Part shown: in pieces, positions 62,070 through 64,000 of the stretch
Numbering within the stretch: the stretch's first letter is position 1
How the letters are laid out: every line of letters begins with the position of its first letter
Assembly: GCA_963839995.1 (NCBI GenBank)
Contig: CAWIXH010000002.1
Location: 1-64,000 of the forward strand
Reading direction: 5' to 3'
DNA: 64,000 bases
Source of the DNA: CAWIUB01 sp963839995
GTDB taxonomy: Bacteria; Actinomycetota; Actinomycetes; Mycobacteriales; Jatrophihabitantaceae
Notes under the pieces: generated by a model
What the model saw: the letters and a program-made list of their open reading frames with translations, nothing else
Told to the model about the DNA's origin: nothing
The model's database searches: none
Program-made: the position numbers and the translations under genes

Positions 62070-63082
62070 CCACGATCGCGTTCGAGCTTCCGGCCGAGTT
62101 GTCGGCCACCGAGCCGCCCGAGGCACACGGGGTGCCGCGCGACGCTGTGCGGTTGCTCGTCGCCGCGCCGTCGGGTGTGCGGCACACGTACTTCTCGGCG
62201 CTGCCCCACCTGCTCCGTCCGGGCGACCTGATGGTGGTGAACACGTCGGCCACCCTGCCCGCTGCCGTTGACGGCACTCGATCCGATGGCCGGGCGGTGA
62301 CCGTGCACTTCTCCACCGCTCTCGAAGACGGAACGTGGCTGGCCGAGCTGCGGCCGCCCGTCAACGCAACTGGACCGATCGCCGACGCGGTGCTTGGTGA
62401 GCGGGTGGTCCTGCCCGATGCCGTGACGATGACACTGCTCGAACCGCACGGCCGGTTATGGCGGGTGCAAGTCGCGGTTGAAGGCGGCGTCCGGCGGTAT
62501 TTGGCCCGCACCGGCCATCCCATCAGCTACCCGTATCTCCATGGCCGATGGCCGTTGTCTGCGTACCAGACGGTATTCGCCCGTCATCACGGCAGCGCCG
62601 AGATGCCGAGCGCCGGCCGGCCGTTCACGCCCGAGCTGGTGATGTCGCTGGTGACCAGTGGTGTGGCGATCGCTCCGATCACCTTGCATGCCGGCGTTTC
62701 GTCCCTCGAGGTGGACGAAGCACCGCTGCCCGAGCGCTACCACGTGCCTGCGGCGACGGCGCGGCTGGTGAACGCGACACGCGATGGGGGAGGGCGGATC
62801 GTTGCGGTGGGCACGACCGTCACCCGTGCGCTGGAGACGGTGCTCGAGCCGGACGGGTCGGTGCGGGCCGCAGAGGGCTGGACCAATCTGGTCTTGGGCC
62901 CACAGCGTCCCGCTCGCGTCATCGGGGGCCTGATCACCGGCTGGCACGCACCCGGTGCCTCTCACCTGCCGCTGCTCGAGGCGGTGGCTGGCCCCGAGCT
63001 CGTGGCGATGGCGTACCGCGAGGCGCTCGCCCAGCGCTACCTGTGGCACGAGTTCGGCGACAGCTGTCTGCTGCTCCCGTGA
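62066..63082 (+). CDS. QueA-like S-adenosylmethionine:tRNA ribosyltransferase-isomerase homologue
   Basis: This 338-residue protein has the QueA pattern: DLMVVNTSATLPAAVDG, FHSALEDG-like strand region (VHFSTALEDGTWLAEL), YPYLHGRWPLSAYQTVFARH, SAGRPFTPELVMSLVTSGV, THAGVSSLEVDE-like loop (LHAGVSSLEVDEAP) and GGLITGWHAPGASHLPLLEA. Actinobacteria often have a QueA-like paralogue without the queuosine pathway. No tgt gene is adjacent. It is coupled to the SDR, so its role may not be tRNA modification. Confidence 0.78.
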   Translation: MTTIAFELPAELSATEPPEAHGVPRDAVRLLVAAPSGVRHTYFSALPHLLRPGDLMVVNTSATLPAAVDGTRSDGRAVTVHFSTALEDGTWLAELRPPVNATGPIADAVLGERVVLPDAVTMTLLEPHGRLWRVQVAVEGGVRRYLARTGHPISYPYLHGRWPLSAYQTVFARHHGSAEMPSAGRPFTPELVMSLVTSGVAIAPITLHAGVSSLEVDEAPLPERYHVPAATARLVNATRDGGGRIVAVGTTVTRALETVLEPDGSVRAAEGWTNLVLGPQRPARVIGGLITGWHAPGASHLPLLEAVAGPELVAMAYREALAQRYLWHEFGDSCLLLP

Positions 63083-63344
63083 CCAGCTCGGGGGTTACCG
63101 ATCCACGCGCTCGATCGAACCCGGCGCCGTTCCGGCTGGTTTGCGTTCGTTGCGCGGACGGTGCGCCACACGCAACCGACTCGCGGCTGGGCTTAAGTCA
63201 GCGAGCACGAGTAAGCCGACGGGCGGCTGGCTAGGGTCGTCAGCGGTTCACGTGAACGCCGAATGAGCCCTTCGTAGGCGTGTATCTGAGTGTGGATGGA
63301 TCAGTCCTCATTCACGGATGCCCGGTCGACGATCAGGACGGACC
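63083..63344. other. intergenic, no gene recognised
   Basis: Contains presumably the promoter for the glycosyltransferase at 63345. No definite hexamers or hairpin were seen. Confidence 0.4.
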
Positions 63345-64000
63345 ATGAAGATTCTGTTTACCAGCTGGCCGGCGCTCGGCCATGTGCTGCCCATGCTGCC
63401 GCTGGCGCGCGCGGCGCAGGCGGCCGGTCACGAGGTGGTGATCTCCTCCGGCGCCGACCTGGCACCGGTTATCGAGCGGTGCGGGTTCGTCGCGCACGGG
63501 TCGGGCCCGACGCTCGCCGAGTCCTACGCATCGATCGCGGCCAACTGGCCCAAGCTGTCGGATCTACCCCCTGAGGAGGAGCAGCGGATCGCCTCCCGGC
63601 TGCTCTTCGGCGCCGGTGCGGTGCAGCGGGCGCGGGACCTGCTCCCGTTCGACGCGCAGTGGCAGCCGGATCTGGTGGTCCACGAGATAACCGAGCTCGG
63701 CGGCCCGTCCGTGGCCGTCGCCCGTGGCGTACCGCACGTGGCGCACGGCTACGGTCCGACGATGCCGGGCATCGCGATGTTCGCGTCGGCGATCGGCTCG
63801 GCCATCAGCGACGCCGGGCTCACCGACCCCATCGGCGCGGTGTTCGCCGCGCCGTACCTGGATGTCTGCCCGCCCGCTCTGCAGCAGCCGGGCCCGTCGC
63901 CGTGGTCGTCCACATTGCTGCTGCGGCCGTCGGCCGGCGAACCAGACCCGGACGAGCAACTGCCTGCAGAGTTCGACGAGCTGCCGGAACACGACACCGT
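63345..64000 (+). CDS. glycosyltransferase, MGT/DUF1205 type (partial, runs off the end)
   Basis: The visible 218 residues from ATG 63345 read MKILFTSWPALGHVLPMLPL, ARAAQAAGHEVVISSGADLA, PDLVVHEITELGGPSVAVAR and PHVAHGYGPTMPG, the N-terminal domain of GT1 glycosyltransferases (EryCIII-like). The nucleotide-sugar domain lies beyond the window. Such enzymes glycosylate natural products or lipids. The acceptor cannot be predicted. Confidence 0.83.
   Translation, partial: MKILFTSWPALGHVLPMLPLARAAQAAGHEVVISSGADLAPVIERCGFVAHGSGPTLAESYASIAANWPKLSDLPPEEEQRIASRLLFGAGAVQRARDLLPFDAQWQPDLVVHEITELGGPSVAVARGVPHVAHGYGPTMPGIAMFASAIGSAISDAGLTDPIGAVFAAPYLDVCPPALQQPGPSPWSSTLLLRPSAGEPDPDEQLPAEFDELPEHDT

Overview
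The window is high-GC DNA with strong G/C preference at third codon positions, GTG and TTG starts, ATGA/GTGA stop-start overlaps and families typical of Actinomycetes (SARP/AfsR regulator, Asp23/AmaP envelope-stress cluster, DUF2252, DUF6325, dodecin). A pseudonocardial or similar actinobacterium is plausible; the genus cannot be fixed from the sequence. No rRNA, tRNA or CRISPR array was recognised.

Positions 1-16,500 are a nest of mobile elements. The host is a Mu/Tni-like transposon on the minus strand (DUF6431 protein, DDE transposase, AAA ATPase). Its transposase gene is split by a group II intron and by a Tn554-like tyrosine-recombinase element. The intron's reverse transcriptase gene is split by a Recombinase-in-Trio (RIT) element with about 93-bp inverted ends. 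The large recombinase of the Tn554-like element is split by an IS256-family copy, and a second, heavily mutated IS256 copy cuts the DUF6431 gene. Only the ATPase, the RIT trio, one recombinase and one IS256 transposase remain intact.

Positions 17,200-28,100 hold a TetR repressor facing a tightly packed catabolic and storage operon: extradiol-type VOC dioxygenase, FAH-family hydrolase, acyl-CoA ligase, MhpA-like FAD monooxygenase, DoxX-like membrane protein, PHA synthase, acyl-CoA dehydrogenase and PHA depolymerase. The inferred logic is hydroxylation and ring cleavage of an aromatic acid, CoA activation and oxidation of the products, and diversion of acyl units into and out of polyhydroxyalkanoate.

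Positions 28,100-34,500 are worn DNA: DUF1003 and lipid-kinase genes among remnants (DUF6431, PAP2, ISL3). Positions 34,500-39,950 form a divergent envelope-stress locus with an ECF sigma factor, a zinc-finger partner, several Asp23-family proteins, a DUF2273-like protein, DUF6286 and AmaP. Positions 40,000-48,700 contain remnants and a SARP/AfsR regulator, ABC transporter and DUF4097 gene carrying single-base frameshifts, then an IS21 remnant.

Positions 48,900-64,000 are mostly intact chromosomal genes: DUF2252, SHOCT, DUF6325, dodecin, GT87 mannosyltransferase-like protein, acylphosphatase, diguanylate cyclase, MFS exporter, FMN reductase, CoA-binding protein, cation/proton antiporter with RCK_C subunit, YbaK-like deacylase, SoxR, SDR, QueA-like protein and a glycosyltransferase running off the end. 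Between the diguanylate cyclase and the MFS gene lies the most unusual item: three 70-bp tandem units, each with a strong Shine-Dalgarno and the same seven-codon ORF (fMet/Val-NNWVWP-stop), preceded by a good promoter and followed by a stem-loop.
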